NCBI RefSeq assembly: GCF_014197015.1
Contig: NZ_JACIET010000004.1
Coordinates: 98,931 to 162,930, forward strand
Length of the DNA stretch: 64,000 nucleotides
Reading direction: 5' to 3'
From: Niveibacterium umoris
Lineage (GTDB): Bacteria > Pseudomonadota > Gammaproteobacteria > Burkholderiales > Rhodocyclaceae
The notes under the pieces are model-generated. The model had not been told where the DNA came from, did not search any database, and saw only the letters and a program-made list of their open reading frames with translations. Below, piece after piece: positions 21,090 to 29,404 of this stretch; positions within the stretch are counted from its first letter, which is position 1, and each line of letters starts with the position of its first letter. The translations under genes were made by a program, and so were the position numbers.

Positions 21090-22373
21090 ATGACTACCGT
21101 TGCCGTCATCGGACTGGGCTATGTGGGCCTGCCGCTCGCCGTCGAGTTTGGAAAGAAATATCGCACTCTCGGTTTTGACCTTTCGGAGCAGAAGGTTGCG
21201 TCCTATCGCAACTTTGTAGACCCGACCGGTGAAGTCTCATCCGAGGATTTGCGTGCCGCGACGCACTTGAGTTGTCACACCGACCCGAAGGTGATCGCGG
21301 AAGCGGACTTCATCATCGTGGCAGTACCCACGCCTGTGGATGATGCGCACCAGCCGGATTTCACGCCGCTCGTGAAGTCGTCGGAGTCGGTCGGCAAGAA
21401 TCTCAAGCCGGGTGCGATTGTCGTGTACGAATCGACGGTCTATCCCGGCGCGACCGAAGAAGTGTGCATTCCGATCATCGAGAAGCATTCGGGGCTCAAG
21501 TGGAAAGAAGGCTTCTTCGTTGGCTACAGCCCGGAGCGGATCAACCCGGGCGACAAGGAGCGCACGCTCACCCGCATCGTCAAGGTCGTTTCAGGCGACA
21601 CGCCGGAGACCTTGAGCAAGGTGCAGGAACTCTATGGCGCGGTGATCACCGCCGGCGTGTACCCGGCATCCAGCATCAAGGTTGCCGAGGCGGCCAAGGT
21701 CATCGAAAACACCCAGCGTGACCTCAACATCGCGCTGATGAACGAACTCGCCCTGATCTTCCACAAGATCGGCATCGACACGCTCGAAGTACTCAAGGCA
21801 GCCGGAACGAAGTGGAACTTTCTGCCGTTCCGCCCGGGCCTGGTCGGTGGGCATTGCATCGGCGTCGATCCCTACTATCTGACGCACAAGGCCGACAAGC
21901 TGGGTTACCACCCGCAGGTGATCCTCGCAGGGCGTCGCATCAACGATGGCATGGGCAAGTACATTGCCGAGCAGACCGTGAAGGAGATGATCGCCAACGA
22001 CCTGCCGGTCAAAGGGGCCGACGTCATCGTGCTTGGTCTGACCTTCAAGGAAAACTGTCCCGACCTGCGCAACAGCAAGGTGATCGACGTCATCCGCGAA
22101 CTGGAGACCTTCGGCGTCAAGGTGCATGTGCATGATCCGATCGCCGAGAGCCATGAAGCCGAGCACGAGTACGGCGTGTCCCTGACGCCCTGGGAGCAGT
22201 TGCCCGCAGCCGCTTCAGCGATCGTTGCGGCGGTCTGTCACAAGTCCTACGCGGACATGGGAGTCGCCAGTCTTACGTCAAAGCTGGTCAAAGGTGGTGT
22301 GTTCTCCGATGTGAAGAGCTTCTACGACCCCGCCGCGGTTGCCGCCGCCGGCGCGCGACTCTGGAGGCTCTGA
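21090..22373 (+). CDS. tviB: UDP-N-acetylhexosamine 6-dehydrogenase, TviB/VipA type
   Basis: A 427-residue NAD-dependent four-electron oxidising sugar-nucleotide dehydrogenase giving a UDP-N-acetylhexosaminuronic acid. VAVIGLGYVGLPLAVEFG at 4-21 binds NAD, YESTVYPGATEE is conserved, and GGHCIGVDPYYLTHKA carries the thiohemiacetal Cys256. GLTFKENCPDLRNSKV belongs to the C-terminal UDP-binding domain. It is closer to TviB/WbpA than to UDP-glucose dehydrogenase Ugd, judged by the TFKENCPD block. The substrate epimer cannot be told. It lies 33 bp after prsT, so an acidic hexosaminuronate in the exopolysaccharide is likely. Confidence 0.88.
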   Translation: MTTVAVIGLGYVGLPLAVEFGKKYRTLGFDLSEQKVASYRNFVDPTGEVSSEDLRAATHLSCHTDPKVIAEADFIIVAVPTPVDDAHQPDFTPLVKSSESVGKNLKPGAIVVYESTVYPGATEEVCIPIIEKHSGLKWKEGFFVGYSPERINPGDKERTLTRIVKVVSGDTPETLSKVQELYGAVITAGVYPASSIKVAEAAKVIENTQRDLNIALMNELALIFHKIGIDTLEVLKAAGTKWNFLPFRPGLVGGHCIGVDPYYLTHKADKLGYHPQVILAGRRINDGMGKYIAEQTVKEMIANDLPVKGADVIVLGLTFKENCPDLRNSKVIDVIRELETFGVKVHVHDPIAESHEAEHEYGVSLTPWEQLPAAASAIVAAVCHKSYADMGVASLTSKLVKGGVFSDVKSFYDPAAVAAAGARLWRL

Positions 22374-22402
22374 GGCCTGTTGGCCGCGACGAGGCATGGT
22401 CG

Positions 22403-23299
22403 ATGCGCTCCCTCTTTTGCGTCCTCCTCGTCGCGTTCTCCAGCGCGGTTTCCGCCGAGCCAAGCGAGACGGTTCTGGCGGATCCACGCGCGATGCTTGC
22501 GCGCCAGCTGGTTGCTCTGGGCACTCAGTACGAGCACGGCGAGGGCATGCCGCAGGATTCGATGCGTGCGGTGGAGCTCTACTGTGACGCGGCCCGGTAC
22601 GGCGACCCGGAAGGCTTGTTTGCATTGGCCTGGATGTACGGCAAGGGGCGCGGTGTCGAGCAGGACGACCGCATCGCCGCAACCCTGATGGCGCGTGCCG
22701 CTGCTGCAGGATTCGAACCTGCCCAGGGCGCCCAGCGATTCTTCGGCCCATCGGCGGGCGTATTGCCGCCCTGCATGAATCCTCGGCCTGTGGTCAGCCG
22801 CAACGACCCCGTGGCTTCTGATGAAGCGGACCTGGATGCCGTGCTGACTGGCCTGGCGCCGAACAAGAAGCGCATCGCGCAGCTGATCCGCCTGCTCGCG
22901 CCGCAATACGGCATTGATGCGCGTTTGGCGCTCGCCGTGGCCGCGGCCGAATCCAATTTTGAATCGCTCGCGCGCAGCCCGCGCAATGCATACGGTGTGA
23001 TGCAGCTGATTCCGGAAACGGCGCAGCGCTTCAAGGTGCACAACATCTACGACCCGTCGCAGAACATCAAGGGCGGTCTGGCCTACCTGCGCTGGCTGCT
23101 GGCGTATTACCGCGGCGACGTTCTGCTGACGCTTGCGGCCTACAACGCGGGTGAGGGAGCGGTCGATCGTTACCGCGGCATCCCGCCGTATCGGGAGACT
23201 GTCGACTATGTCAAACGCATCTACGGCATGTTCCGTCGTGCCAGCCACCCGTTTGATGCCAACATGGTTGCACCCTCGCCGATCATTGCGATGCGTTAG
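22403..23299 (+). CDS. Sel1-repeat lytic transglycosylase
   Basis: A 298-residue exported protein with a signal peptide (1-18, VSSAVSA-like end). Two Sel1-type helical repeats (about 37-110: ALGTQYEHGEGMPQDSMRAV, ALAWMYGKGRGVEQDDRIAA) come next, then an SLT domain (about 155-285). Catalytic Glu183 is in AAAESNFESLARSP, followed by AYGVMQLIPETAQRF, KGGLAYLRWLL and TLAAYNAGEGAVDRY. It should cleave the MurNAc-GlcNAc bond of peptidoglycan to a 1,6-anhydro end. Fusion of Sel1 repeats to SLT is less common than SLT alone. It follows tviB by 29 bp and overlaps the next gene, so it may share the exopolysaccharide transcript and open the wall for assembly, which is inference. Confidence 0.88.
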   Translation: MRSLFCVLLVAFSSAVSAEPSETVLADPRAMLARQLVALGTQYEHGEGMPQDSMRAVELYCDAARYGDPEGLFALAWMYGKGRGVEQDDRIAATLMARAAAAGFEPAQGAQRFFGPSAGVLPPCMNPRPVVSRNDPVASDEADLDAVLTGLAPNKKRIAQLIRLLAPQYGIDARLALAVAAAESNFESLARSPRNAYGVMQLIPETAQRFKVHNIYDPSQNIKGGLAYLRWLLAYYRGDVLLTLAAYNAGEGAVDRYRGIPPYRETVDYVKRIYGMFRRASHPFDANMVAPSPIIAMR

Positions 23300-24059
23300 G
23301 CAAACCCTAATCGCGCTCTGCGCGGCGCTGACGCTTGCGCCGCCGTCCGCGCGCGCCGACCTGGTCGAGACGGTGCAACGGATCAAGCCCTCGATCGTTG
23401 CTGTCGGTACCATGCAGCGCGATCGGACCCCGCAGTTCCGTTTGCTGGGCACCGGCTTCGTCGTCGGCGACGGTTCCCTTGTGGCCACCAATTCCCACGT
23501 CGTGCCCGCGACGCTGGACAACGAGCACTTTGAAGAACTCATCGTGGTCACCTTCGGCAGCGCAGGCGAGCAGAAGGCGGCCAAGGTCACCAAGGTCGGG
23601 AGCGATCCGATGCACGATCTCGCCTTGCTCAAGTTTCCGCACGGGGTGAGTTTTCCGGCGCTGACGCTTGATGACGGCATGCATGCGCGGGAGGGGCAGG
23701 CGATCGCATTTACCGGCTTCCCCATCATTGGCGCGCTGGGGCTCAACCGCGCAACGCACCGGGGCATCGTCGCGTCGATCACGCCGGTCGTGCTGCCTAC
23801 TGAACACGGCTCGCAACTCAACCCGCAGGCCATCAAGCGGATTCGTGAAGGGGCCTTTCCGGTTCTGCAACTGGATGCGACCGCGTACCCCGGAAACAGC
23901 GGCAGCCCTCTTTACGATCCCGATACCGGCCTGGTGCTCGCGGTCGTCAATATGGTCTTCGTCAAAGGCAGCAAAGAAACCGCGCTGACGCAACCCTCCG
24001 GCATCACTTACGCGATCCCGGCGCAGCACCTGCGTGCGCTGGTCGAAAGCGTGCGCTAG
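23286..24059 (+). CDS. Exported trypsin-like serine protease (TTG start)
   Basis: A 257-residue S1-type protease. The triad is His71 (TNSHVV), Asp111 (MHDLALL) and Ser205 (PGNSGSPL), and there is no PDZ domain, unlike DegP. The best start is the TTG at 23286, because it yields a clean signal peptide (about 1-24, MRCVRQTLIALCAALTLAPP, ending ARA); the frame stays open upstream inside the transglycosylase gene, but those starts would bury the signal. It overlaps that gene by 14 bp, suggesting translational coupling. The substrate is unknown. Its stop overlaps the convergent NlpC/P60 gene by 4 bp. Confidence 0.82.
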   Translation: MRCVRQTLIALCAALTLAPPSARADLVETVQRIKPSIVAVGTMQRDRTPQFRLLGTGFVVGDGSLVATNSHVVPATLDNEHFEELIVVTFGSAGEQKAAKVTKVGSDPMHDLALLKFPHGVSFPALTLDDGMHAREGQAIAFTGFPIIGALGLNRATHRGIVASITPVVLPTEHGSQLNPQAIKRIREGAFPVLQLDATAYPGNSGSPLYDPDTGLVLAVVNMVFVKGSKETALTQPSGITYAIPAQHLRALVESVR

Positions 24060-24589
24060 TCCAGCAGCGTCCGCGCACCGTCGAAGCGCTGCGCGAAGTA
24101 GGCGGTGTCGAGGCGTTCGATGCGGACCGCACCGTTCGTCGACGGCGCATGCACGAAGCGACCGTCGCCGATGTAGATGCCCATGTGCGAGAAGGGTCGC
24201 CGCATCGTGTTGAAGAACACCAGATCGCCAGGCCGCATTTTTTCTCGATCCACCGGCCGTGCGCGCGCGGCAATCTCTGCCGCGTTATGGGGAAGCCGCA
24301 CGCCCGCCACCTGCTCCATCACGTAGCTGACCATGCCGCTGCAATCAAGGCCGGCTTCCGGGTTGCGTCCACCGAAGCGGTAGCCGGTATCGACCAGACT
24401 CACGGCGAACACCACCACGTCGTTGCCCATGCTTGCGTCGGGCAAGCGCGTGAGATCTCGCGCTGGGGCGGTTGTGGTTCTTGGCGGTGAAGTCGTACAC
24501 GCCGCCAGCAGGATCAGCATCAGAAACAGGGCAGGGCCGCGCGCTGCAAATGCCACGTCAGGATTCCAGCCAGAACGTAACCGGGCCAT
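24056..24589 (-). CDS. NlpC/P60 (C40) peptidoglycan endopeptidase lipoprotein
   Basis: A 177-residue protein with a hydrophobic N-terminal segment ending in lipobox LLAAC (near Cys31) and a C40 domain from about 57. Catalytic Cys83 is in LDCSGMVSYV and His135 in SHMGIYIGDG. The family cuts within or between cell-wall stem peptides. The ATG at 24589 overlaps dtd by 32 bp; a GTG at 24556, one base after the dtd stop, would give a shorter signal (MAFAARGPALFLM) and is an equally good start. It is last in a minus-strand run with the SIMPL protein and dtd. Confidence 0.85.
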   Translation of the reverse strand: MARLRSGWNPDVAFAARGPALFLMLILLAACTTSPPRTTTAPARDLTRLPDASMGNDVVVFAVSLVDTGYRFGGRNPEAGLDCSGMVSYVMEQVAGVRLPHNAAEIAARARPVDREKMRPGDLVFFNTMRRPFSHMGIYIGDGRFVHAPSTNGAVRIERLDTAYFAQRFDGARTLLD

Positions 24590-24995
24590 GATTGGTCAGG
24601 CTTACCGCCATCTCGGCGCCAAAACGACCGGTTTCCACCTTCGCATGGGTGCCGCGGGCGAGTGACACCGCGTGGTCGAACAATTCACGCGCCCGCGTGG
24701 GTTCCGCGGCTGAGGTGAAACTGGCGCGCGTGCCTTTGCGGGTGTCCGCGGCCAGCGTGAACTGCGGCACCAATAACAGGCCGCCGGCAGTGTCGGCGAG
24801 CGAGCGGTTCATGCGCCCCGCGTCGTCGCTGAATACCCTGTAACCGAGGATGCGTTCGATGATGCGCGCCGCGCTTTTCTCGTCGTCCTCCGGGCGCACA
24901 CCGACCAGCGCCAGCAGCCCGGGGCCGATCTCGCCGACGGTTTCGCCCTCGACCACGACTGACGCATGCAGCACGCGCTGGATCAGTGCGATCAC
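24558..24995 (-). CDS. dtd: D-aminoacyl-tRNA deacylase
   Basis: A 145-residue cytosolic proofreading enzyme that hydrolyses D-aminoacyl-tRNA. GPGLLALVGV, MNRSLADTAGGLLLVPQFTL, AADTRKGTRASFTSAAEP and NHGPVTFWLES are the family blocks; the usual SQFTL reads PQFTL here. The start is GTG at 24995, which overlaps the stop of the upstream SIMPL-domain gene as GTGA, so it is translationally coupled. Upstream frame extension belongs to other genes. Family length is 145. Confidence 0.93.
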   Translation of the reverse strand: MIALIQRVLHASVVVEGETVGEIGPGLLALVGVRPEDDEKSAARIIERILGYRVFSDDAGRMNRSLADTAGGLLLVPQFTLAADTRKGTRASFTSAAEPTRARELFDHAVSLARGTHAKVETGRFGAEMAVSLTNHGPVTFWLES

Positions 24996-25702
24996 TGCAA
25001 CTCCACCGTCCCGGTCACGGTGACGCTGATCTGCGTTTCGCCCGACTCGATTGCGGGCGGCGTGGAGTCCGCCGCCGCGCTCATCACCGCAGCGCGCGCC
25101 ATCGGCATCGGTGTCGGACGGAAATTCTGGTTGGTGTTGATCGCGAACTGGCGGATGCGGTACTTGCGCCCAAGCGCATTGGCCGCCAGTTCGGCGCGTG
25201 CCTTGAAGGCTGCGATTGCATCGACGATGGCTTCGTCTTCGGCCTTGCGGCGCGTTTCCGGCGACGGCGTGAAGCTGATCTGGCCGAGCGCCAGTTCGCC
25301 CTGCAGCTTGCCGAGCAACTCCGACAGCGCCGCGCTGTCCTTGCTCTCCAGCACCAGTTCCGAACGCGCGCGCCAGCCCTCGATCTTTTGCGTGTTGCGG
25401 GTGTAGGTCGGCCAGGTGCTGCTGTTGCCGGACCTCACTTTCACCGCCGGCGCGGTCTTCGAGATCGACACGCCTTGCGCGATGGCCTGGTTCACTTTCT
25501 TGTTCAGCGTGTTGAGGTTGGCGTCGGTCGCCTCGATGAACACCACTGCGCGCTGCAGGTCGTTCACTGCGGAACGGCTGCTCTCGACGCTGAGGTCGAT
25601 CGTCGGGACGCTTGGCGTTGGCGCCGCGACCGGCGCGCTTTGCGCGAAAGCCGGCAGGGCCAGCGCGGTCGCAAGGATCAGGCAATTGCGTATCGGCTTC
25701 AT
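24992..25702 (-). CDS. SIMPL (DUF541) domain periplasmic protein
   Basis: A 236-residue exported protein with a signal peptide (1-20, ALALPAFAQS). The SIMPL domain that follows shows SRSAVNDLQRAVVFIEATD, KKVNQAIAQGVSISKTAP, YTRNTQKIEGWRARSELVLE, LGQISFTPSPETRRKAEDEAI, AFKARAELAANALGRKYRI and a C-terminal QISVTVTGTVEL strand. Known members (BP26-like) form ring-shaped oligomers; the bacterial function is poorly defined. The start at 25702 is chosen for the signal peptide. Its stop overlaps the dtd GTG start. Confidence 0.85.
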   Translation of the reverse strand: MKPIRNCLILATALALPAFAQSAPVAAPTPSVPTIDLSVESSRSAVNDLQRAVVFIEATDANLNTLNKKVNQAIAQGVSISKTAPAVKVRSGNSSTWPTYTRNTQKIEGWRARSELVLESKDSAALSELLGKLQGELALGQISFTPSPETRRKAEDEAIVDAIAAFKARAELAANALGRKYRIRQFAINTNQNFRPTPMPMARAAVMSAAADSTPPAIESGETQISVTVTGTVELQ

Positions 25703-25770
25703 CGTGACGCTCCGTGACAGGTTGATCCCAGCATAGCAGCCCTCGCCGCCGCTGCCTGTGAGCGGATGTA

Positions 25771-26295
25771 TCACCCGATCTTGCGCAGGCCGCTGGCGTA
25801 GCGGGTGGCGTTGCGCACGTAGCCGGCGGCACTGCGTTCGAGCGCCGCAACTTCGTCGTCGCTCAGTTCGCGGATGATGCGGCCGGGCGTGCCAACCACC
25901 AGTGAGCGGTCCGGAATCACCTTGCCCTCGGGGATCAGCGTGTTGGCGCCAATCAGGCAATGCTTGCCGATCACTGCGCGGTTGAGCACCACCGCGTTGA
26001 TGCCGATCAGCGAGCCCTCGCCGATCGAGCAGCCATGCAGCATCACCATGTGGCCGACGGTGACGTTGGCGCCCAGCGTCAGCGGCACGCCGTCGTCGGT
26101 GTGCAGAATCGAACCGTCCTGGATGTTGCTGTTGTCGCCGATGGTGATCGGGTCGTTGTCGCCGCGCAGCGTGGCGCCGAACCACACGCTCACGTTGCGG
26201 CCCAGGGTCACCGATCCGATGACCGTTGCGTTCTCGGCGATCCATGCGCCCTCGCCCAGCTGCGGGCAGTGATCGTCCAGTGCGTAAACACTCAT
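25771..26295 (-). CDS. Gamma-class carbonic anhydrase-like hexapeptide protein
   Basis: A 174-residue left-handed beta-helix protein of the YrdA/PaaY/gamma carbonic anhydrase group. Hexapeptide repeats run from about 15 to 130. The three zinc or iron ligands are present: His65 (SILHTDDG), His82 and His87 (GHMVMLHGC). It may hydrate carbon dioxide, but many members with these histidines show little activity. The ATG at 26295 opens [16 protein letters not shown]; an upstream in-frame ATG region to 26406 looks non-coding. It is 68 bp ahead of the SIMPL gene on the same strand. Confidence 0.88.
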   Translation of the reverse strand: MSVYALDDHCPQLGEGAWIAENATVIGSVTLGRNVSVWFGATLRGDNDPITIGDNSNIQDGSILHTDDGVPLTLGANVTVGHMVMLHGCSIGEGSLIGINAVVLNRAVIGKHCLIGANTLIPEGKVIPDRSLVVGTPGRIIRELSDDEVAALERSAAGYVRNATRYASGLRKIG

Positions 26296-26509
26296 GCGTT
26301 TGCTATCCACTTGATTTGTCTGCATTTGCTGCAGCGCGAGGGGCGCCATGTTAGGCCCCGGCTCAGGCTGCTGCAAGTTGGGGGCGAACCGGGGGGGCGA
26401 ATCCATGCAGTCCTGAGGCTTCAGGCAAACCTTTGCGCGCGGCGGATCCGTGCTTCAAGCGGTGCCGCATGGCGTCTATCCTGAGGGTTTCGACACTCCG
26501 GAGCTGATG

Positions 26510-27046
26510 ATGCGAATACTGATTCGACTGATGGCCGGGCTTGCGCTGGTGGCCGTGCTGCTTGTCTGTGTCGGCTGGTTCCTTCCTGCCCGCTACGCGG
26601 TATCGCGCACAGTGATGTTTGCGAGTCCGCCCGAGAAGATCTGGCCCTTGATCGAGAGCCCCAGGGAATGGGCGCGCTGGACGGTGTGGAACCAGCGCGA
26701 TCCGGCGATGAAGATGCGCTATTCCGGCGCCGAGCGGGGGGCGGGCGCAGCGTGGGCCTGGGAGAGCCACAGCGAAGGCAACGGCAGGATGACCTTCACC
26801 GCAGCCGACGCGCCGCGCCGGCTCGCCTACCGGCTGGAGTTTCCTGACTTCGAGGGCGGCACCAATACTGGCGAGCTGCTGCTGGTGCCCGACGGCAAGG
26901 GCACACGGGTGACCTGGTCGATGCAGGGCGAGATGGGTGGAAACCCGATCCTGCGCTGGTTCGGGCTCCTGATGGACCGCATGGTCGGGCCGGACTTCGA
27001 CGGCGGCCTGGCGCGGCTGCGCACGCTCGCCGACAGCGCAACATGA
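26510..27046 (+). CDS. SRPBCC (polyketide cyclase-like) membrane-anchored protein
   Basis: A 178-residue protein with one N-terminal membrane helix (about 5-25, LIRLMAGLALVAVLLVCVGW) and then a helix-grip START-like domain. Typical blocks are YAVSRTVMFASPPEKIWPLI, ARWTVWNQRDPAMKMRYSG and GKGTRVTWSMQGEMGGNPI. Such domains bind hydrophobic ligands, but the ligand here is unknown. GGAG at 26500-26503 supports the ATG at 26510 over the overlapping ATG at 26507. It is a lone gene divergent from the carbonic anhydrase-like gene. Confidence 0.8.
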   Translation: MRILIRLMAGLALVAVLLVCVGWFLPARYAVSRTVMFASPPEKIWPLIESPREWARWTVWNQRDPAMKMRYSGAERGAGAAWAWESHSEGNGRMTFTAADAPRRLAYRLEFPDFEGGTNTGELLLVPDGKGTRVTWSMQGEMGGNPILRWFGLLMDRMVGPDFDGGLARLRTLADSAT

Positions 27047-27128
27047 ACGGCGCGCGCCCGGATGCACGCCACTTGCGGCGTGCGCCGTGGCGCGGCACAG
27101 TGCGGGCTATCGTACTCTGGAGTCTCCC

Positions 27129-27296
27129 ATGCAATTCCGTGTCGGTCCGATCGTCCTGATCGTCGTTGGCCTGCTGTTTCTCCTCAACAACCTGGGCCTC
27201 TTCCAGCTCAAGGAGCTGTTCCATCAGATGGGCACCTGGTGGCCCCTGATCCTCATCGTCATCGGTGCTGCCGGCCTGATTGGCGGCAAGCGCTGA
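27129..27296 (+). CDS. Small LiaI/LiaF-like two-helix membrane protein
   Basis: A 55-residue protein with two hydrophobic helices (about 6-24 and 37-51) joined by NNLGLFQLKELFHQMGTWWP. The pattern GPIVLIVVGLLFLLNN, then WWPLILIVIGAAGL, is the LiaI-LiaF-like transmembrane domain (DUF5668). In longer relatives this domain anchors envelope-stress sensors; the stand-alone form has no established role. It sits 82 bp after the SRPBCC gene and 93 bp before upp. Confidence 0.75.
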   Translation: MQFRVGPIVLIVVGLLFLLNNLGLFQLKELFHQMGTWWPLILIVIGAAGLIGGKR

Positions 27297-27389
27297 ATCG
27301 CCTGCCGCGGTTGACCTGATCGCGAGCGCCCGCCGGCGCAATCGCCTATCGTTGCGGGCATTCCACCCGTCGCATTCCCCGGAGTCGCC

Positions 27390-28019
27390 ATGCCTGTCGT
27401 CGAAGTCAAACACCCGCTCGTCAAACACAAGATCGGCCTGATGCGGGAAGGCGACATCAGCACCAAGAAGTTCCGCGAACTCACTGCGGAACTGGCGCGC
27501 CTTCTTGCGTACGAAGCCGCGAAGGACTTCGAACTGGAACGGGTGACGATTCAAGGCTGGGCAGGCCCGGTCGAGATCGACCAGATCAAGGGCAAGAAGC
27601 TGACTGTTGTGCCGATCCTGCGCGCCGGCATCGGCATGCTCGACGGCGTGCTGGACATGGTGCCGAGTGCGAAAGTGTCGGTGGTCGGCATCGCCCGCAA
27701 CGAAGAGACGCTGATGCCGGAGCCCTACTTCGAGCGCTTCGTCGGCAACCTGGCCGAGCGCAGTGCCTGGATCATCGACCCGATGCTGGCGACCGGCGGC
27801 TCGCTGATCGCGACGATCGACATGCTCAAGCGCAACGGCTGCCAGCACATTACCGCGCTGACGCTGGTGTCGGCGCCCGAAGGCATACGCGCGCTCGACG
27901 CCGCCCACCCGGACGTGCATGTGTTCACGGCCGCAATCGACAGCCACCTCAACGAGCACGGCTACATCATTCCCGGCCTTGGCGATGCCGGAGACAAGAT
28001 CTTCGGCACCAAGCTCTGA
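27390..28019 (+). CDS. upp: Uracil phosphoribosyltransferase
   Basis: A 209-residue salvage enzyme making UMP from uracil and [22 protein letters not shown] opens the protein; [29 protein letters not shown] (PRPP loop) and [15 protein letters not shown] (uracil-binding tail) are conserved. A hairpin with a T tract separates it from the uracil permease gene, so the two form an uptake-and-salvage unit with possible partial termination between them. Confidence 0.97.
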   Translation: MPVVEVKHPLVKHKIGLMREGDISTKKFRELTAELARLLAYEAAKDFELERVTIQGWAGPVEIDQIKGKKLTVVPILRAGIGMLDGVLDMVPSAKVSVVGIARNEETLMPEPYFERFVGNLAERSAWIIDPMLATGGSLIATIDMLKRNGCQHITALTLVSAPEGIRALDAAHPDVHVFTAAIDSHLNEHGYIIPGLGDAGDKIFGTKL

Positions 28020-28026
28020 CCCCCGC

Positions 28027-28053
28027 ATCGGCCGCCACCCGCGGCCGATTTTC
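28027..28053 (+). terminator. Intercistronic hairpin between upp and uraA
   Basis: ATCGGCCGC (28027-28035) pairs with GCGGCCGAT (28041-28049) around a five-base loop, and four T residues follow. It has the form of a Rho-independent terminator inside an apparent operon, so it may reduce read-through into the permease gene. Confidence 0.75.
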
Positions 28054-28087
28054 TATCCCACCTCCGTCACCCGGAAAGGCCCCCCGC

Positions 28088-29317
28088 ATGTCCGCTACCC
28101 CCGAGCCCGTCTGGCGCACCGCGCTGTCCGGCGCCCAGATTCTTTTCGTTGCCTTTGGCGCCACCGTACTGGTGCCACTGCTCACCGGCCTCAACCCCAG
28201 TCTTGCGCTGCTCGGTGCCGGCGTCGGCACGCTGATCTTTCAGGTCTGTACCAAGCGCCAGGTGCCGATCTACCTCGGATCGAGCTTTGCCTTCATCGCG
28301 CCGGTGATCTACTCGGTGCAGACATGGGGCATGCCGGCCACGCTCGGCGCGCTCGCGTCGGCCAGCTTCTTCTACTACGTCGCCGCGGGGCTGGTGAAAT
28401 GGCGCGGCGTGGATTTCATCCACAAGCTGCTACCGCCGGTGGTGATCGGCCCGGTGGTGATGGTGATCGGCCTCGGGCTTGCTCAGGTAGCGGTGAACAT
28501 GTCGTCCGGCAAGGCGGGTGACGCACAGGTCGTGCCCTACGGCACCGCGCTGGCCGTGGCTGCGATTTCGCTGGTGGCGACCATGCTGACCGCGATCCGC
28601 GCCAAGGGCCTGCTCAAGCTGGTGCCGATTCTGGTCGGCGTGGCGGTCGGCTATGTGGTGTCGCTGTTCCTTGGCATCGTGAACTTCCAGAAGGTGATCG
28701 ACGCACCGTGGCTGGCACTGCCCCAGTTTGGCCATCCGGAGTTCAACATCGCCGCGATCCTCTTCATGATCCCGGTCGCGATCGCGCCGATCGTCGAACA
28801 CGTCGGCGGCATCCTCGCGATCGGCTCCGTCGTGGGCAAGGACTACACCGACTCGCCCGGCCTGCACCGCACGCTGCTCGGCGATGGCCTCGCCGTGAAC
28901 GTCGCCGGCCTGTTCGGCGGCCCGCCGGTGACCACGTACGGCGAAGTTACCGGCGCGGTGATGCTGACGAAGAACTACAACCCGGTCGTGATGACCTGGG
29001 CCGCCGGTTTCGCGATCCTGATGGCTTTCGTCGGCAAATTCGGCGCGCTGCTGCAGACGATTCCGATGCCGGTGATGGGCGGCATCATGATGCTGCTGTT
29101 CGGTTCGATCGCCGGCATCGGCCTCAAGACGATCATGGACGGCAAGGTCGAGCTGATGAACCCGCGCAACCTGTGCATCGTGTCCGTCACCTTGGTCACC
29201 GGCATCGGCGGGCTCGGTGTCCATATCGGTAGCTTCAGCCTGCAAGGCATCAGCCTGTGTGGTGTGCTGGCGGTGTTGCTGAATCTGGTGCTGCCGAAGG
29301 CACAGGCAGAGCACTGA
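28088..29317 (+). CDS. uraA: Uracil:proton symporter UraA (NCS2 family)
   Basis: A 409-residue inner-membrane carrier with about 14 helices. The start ALSGAQILFVAFGATVLVPLL, FAFIAPVIYS, and the substrate-site segment IVEHVGGILAIGSVVGKDYT (with the conserved Glu) match UraA. GLFGGPPVTTYGEVTGAVMLTKNY is the helix-10 signature, including the second Glu. It imports uracil for Upp just upstream. It is placed in the uracil branch of NCS2 rather than the xanthine branch by these motifs and by context. Confidence 0.92.
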   Translation: MSATPEPVWRTALSGAQILFVAFGATVLVPLLTGLNPSLALLGAGVGTLIFQVCTKRQVPIYLGSSFAFIAPVIYSVQTWGMPATLGALASASFFYYVAAGLVKWRGVDFIHKLLPPVVIGPVVMVIGLGLAQVAVNMSSGKAGDAQVVPYGTALAVAAISLVATMLTAIRAKGLLKLVPILVGVAVGYVVSLFLGIVNFQKVIDAPWLALPQFGHPEFNIAAILFMIPVAIAPIVEHVGGILAIGSVVGKDYTDSPGLHRTLLGDGLAVNVAGLFGGPPVTTYGEVTGAVMLTKNYNPVVMTWAAGFAILMAFVGKFGALLQTIPMPVMGGIMMLLFGSIAGIGLKTIMDGKVELMNPRNLCIVSVTLVTGIGGLGVHIGSFSLQGISLCGVLAVLLNLVLPKAQAEH

Positions 29318-29342
29318 TCGATTGCGGCAACAAAGCGAAGCA

Positions 29343-29380
29343 GGGCGCGGGTGTGCATTTACACCCGCGCCCCGTTTGTT
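29343..29380 (+). terminator. Terminator after uraA
   Basis: GGGCGCGGGTGT (29343-29354) pairs perfectly with ACACCCGCGCCC (29361-29372), followed by the T-rich CGTTTGTTT. It also lies between convergent uraA and the ACT-domain gene. Confidence 0.8.
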
Positions 29381-29404
29381 TCCGGGTTGGCCCGGAACGC
29401 TGGC

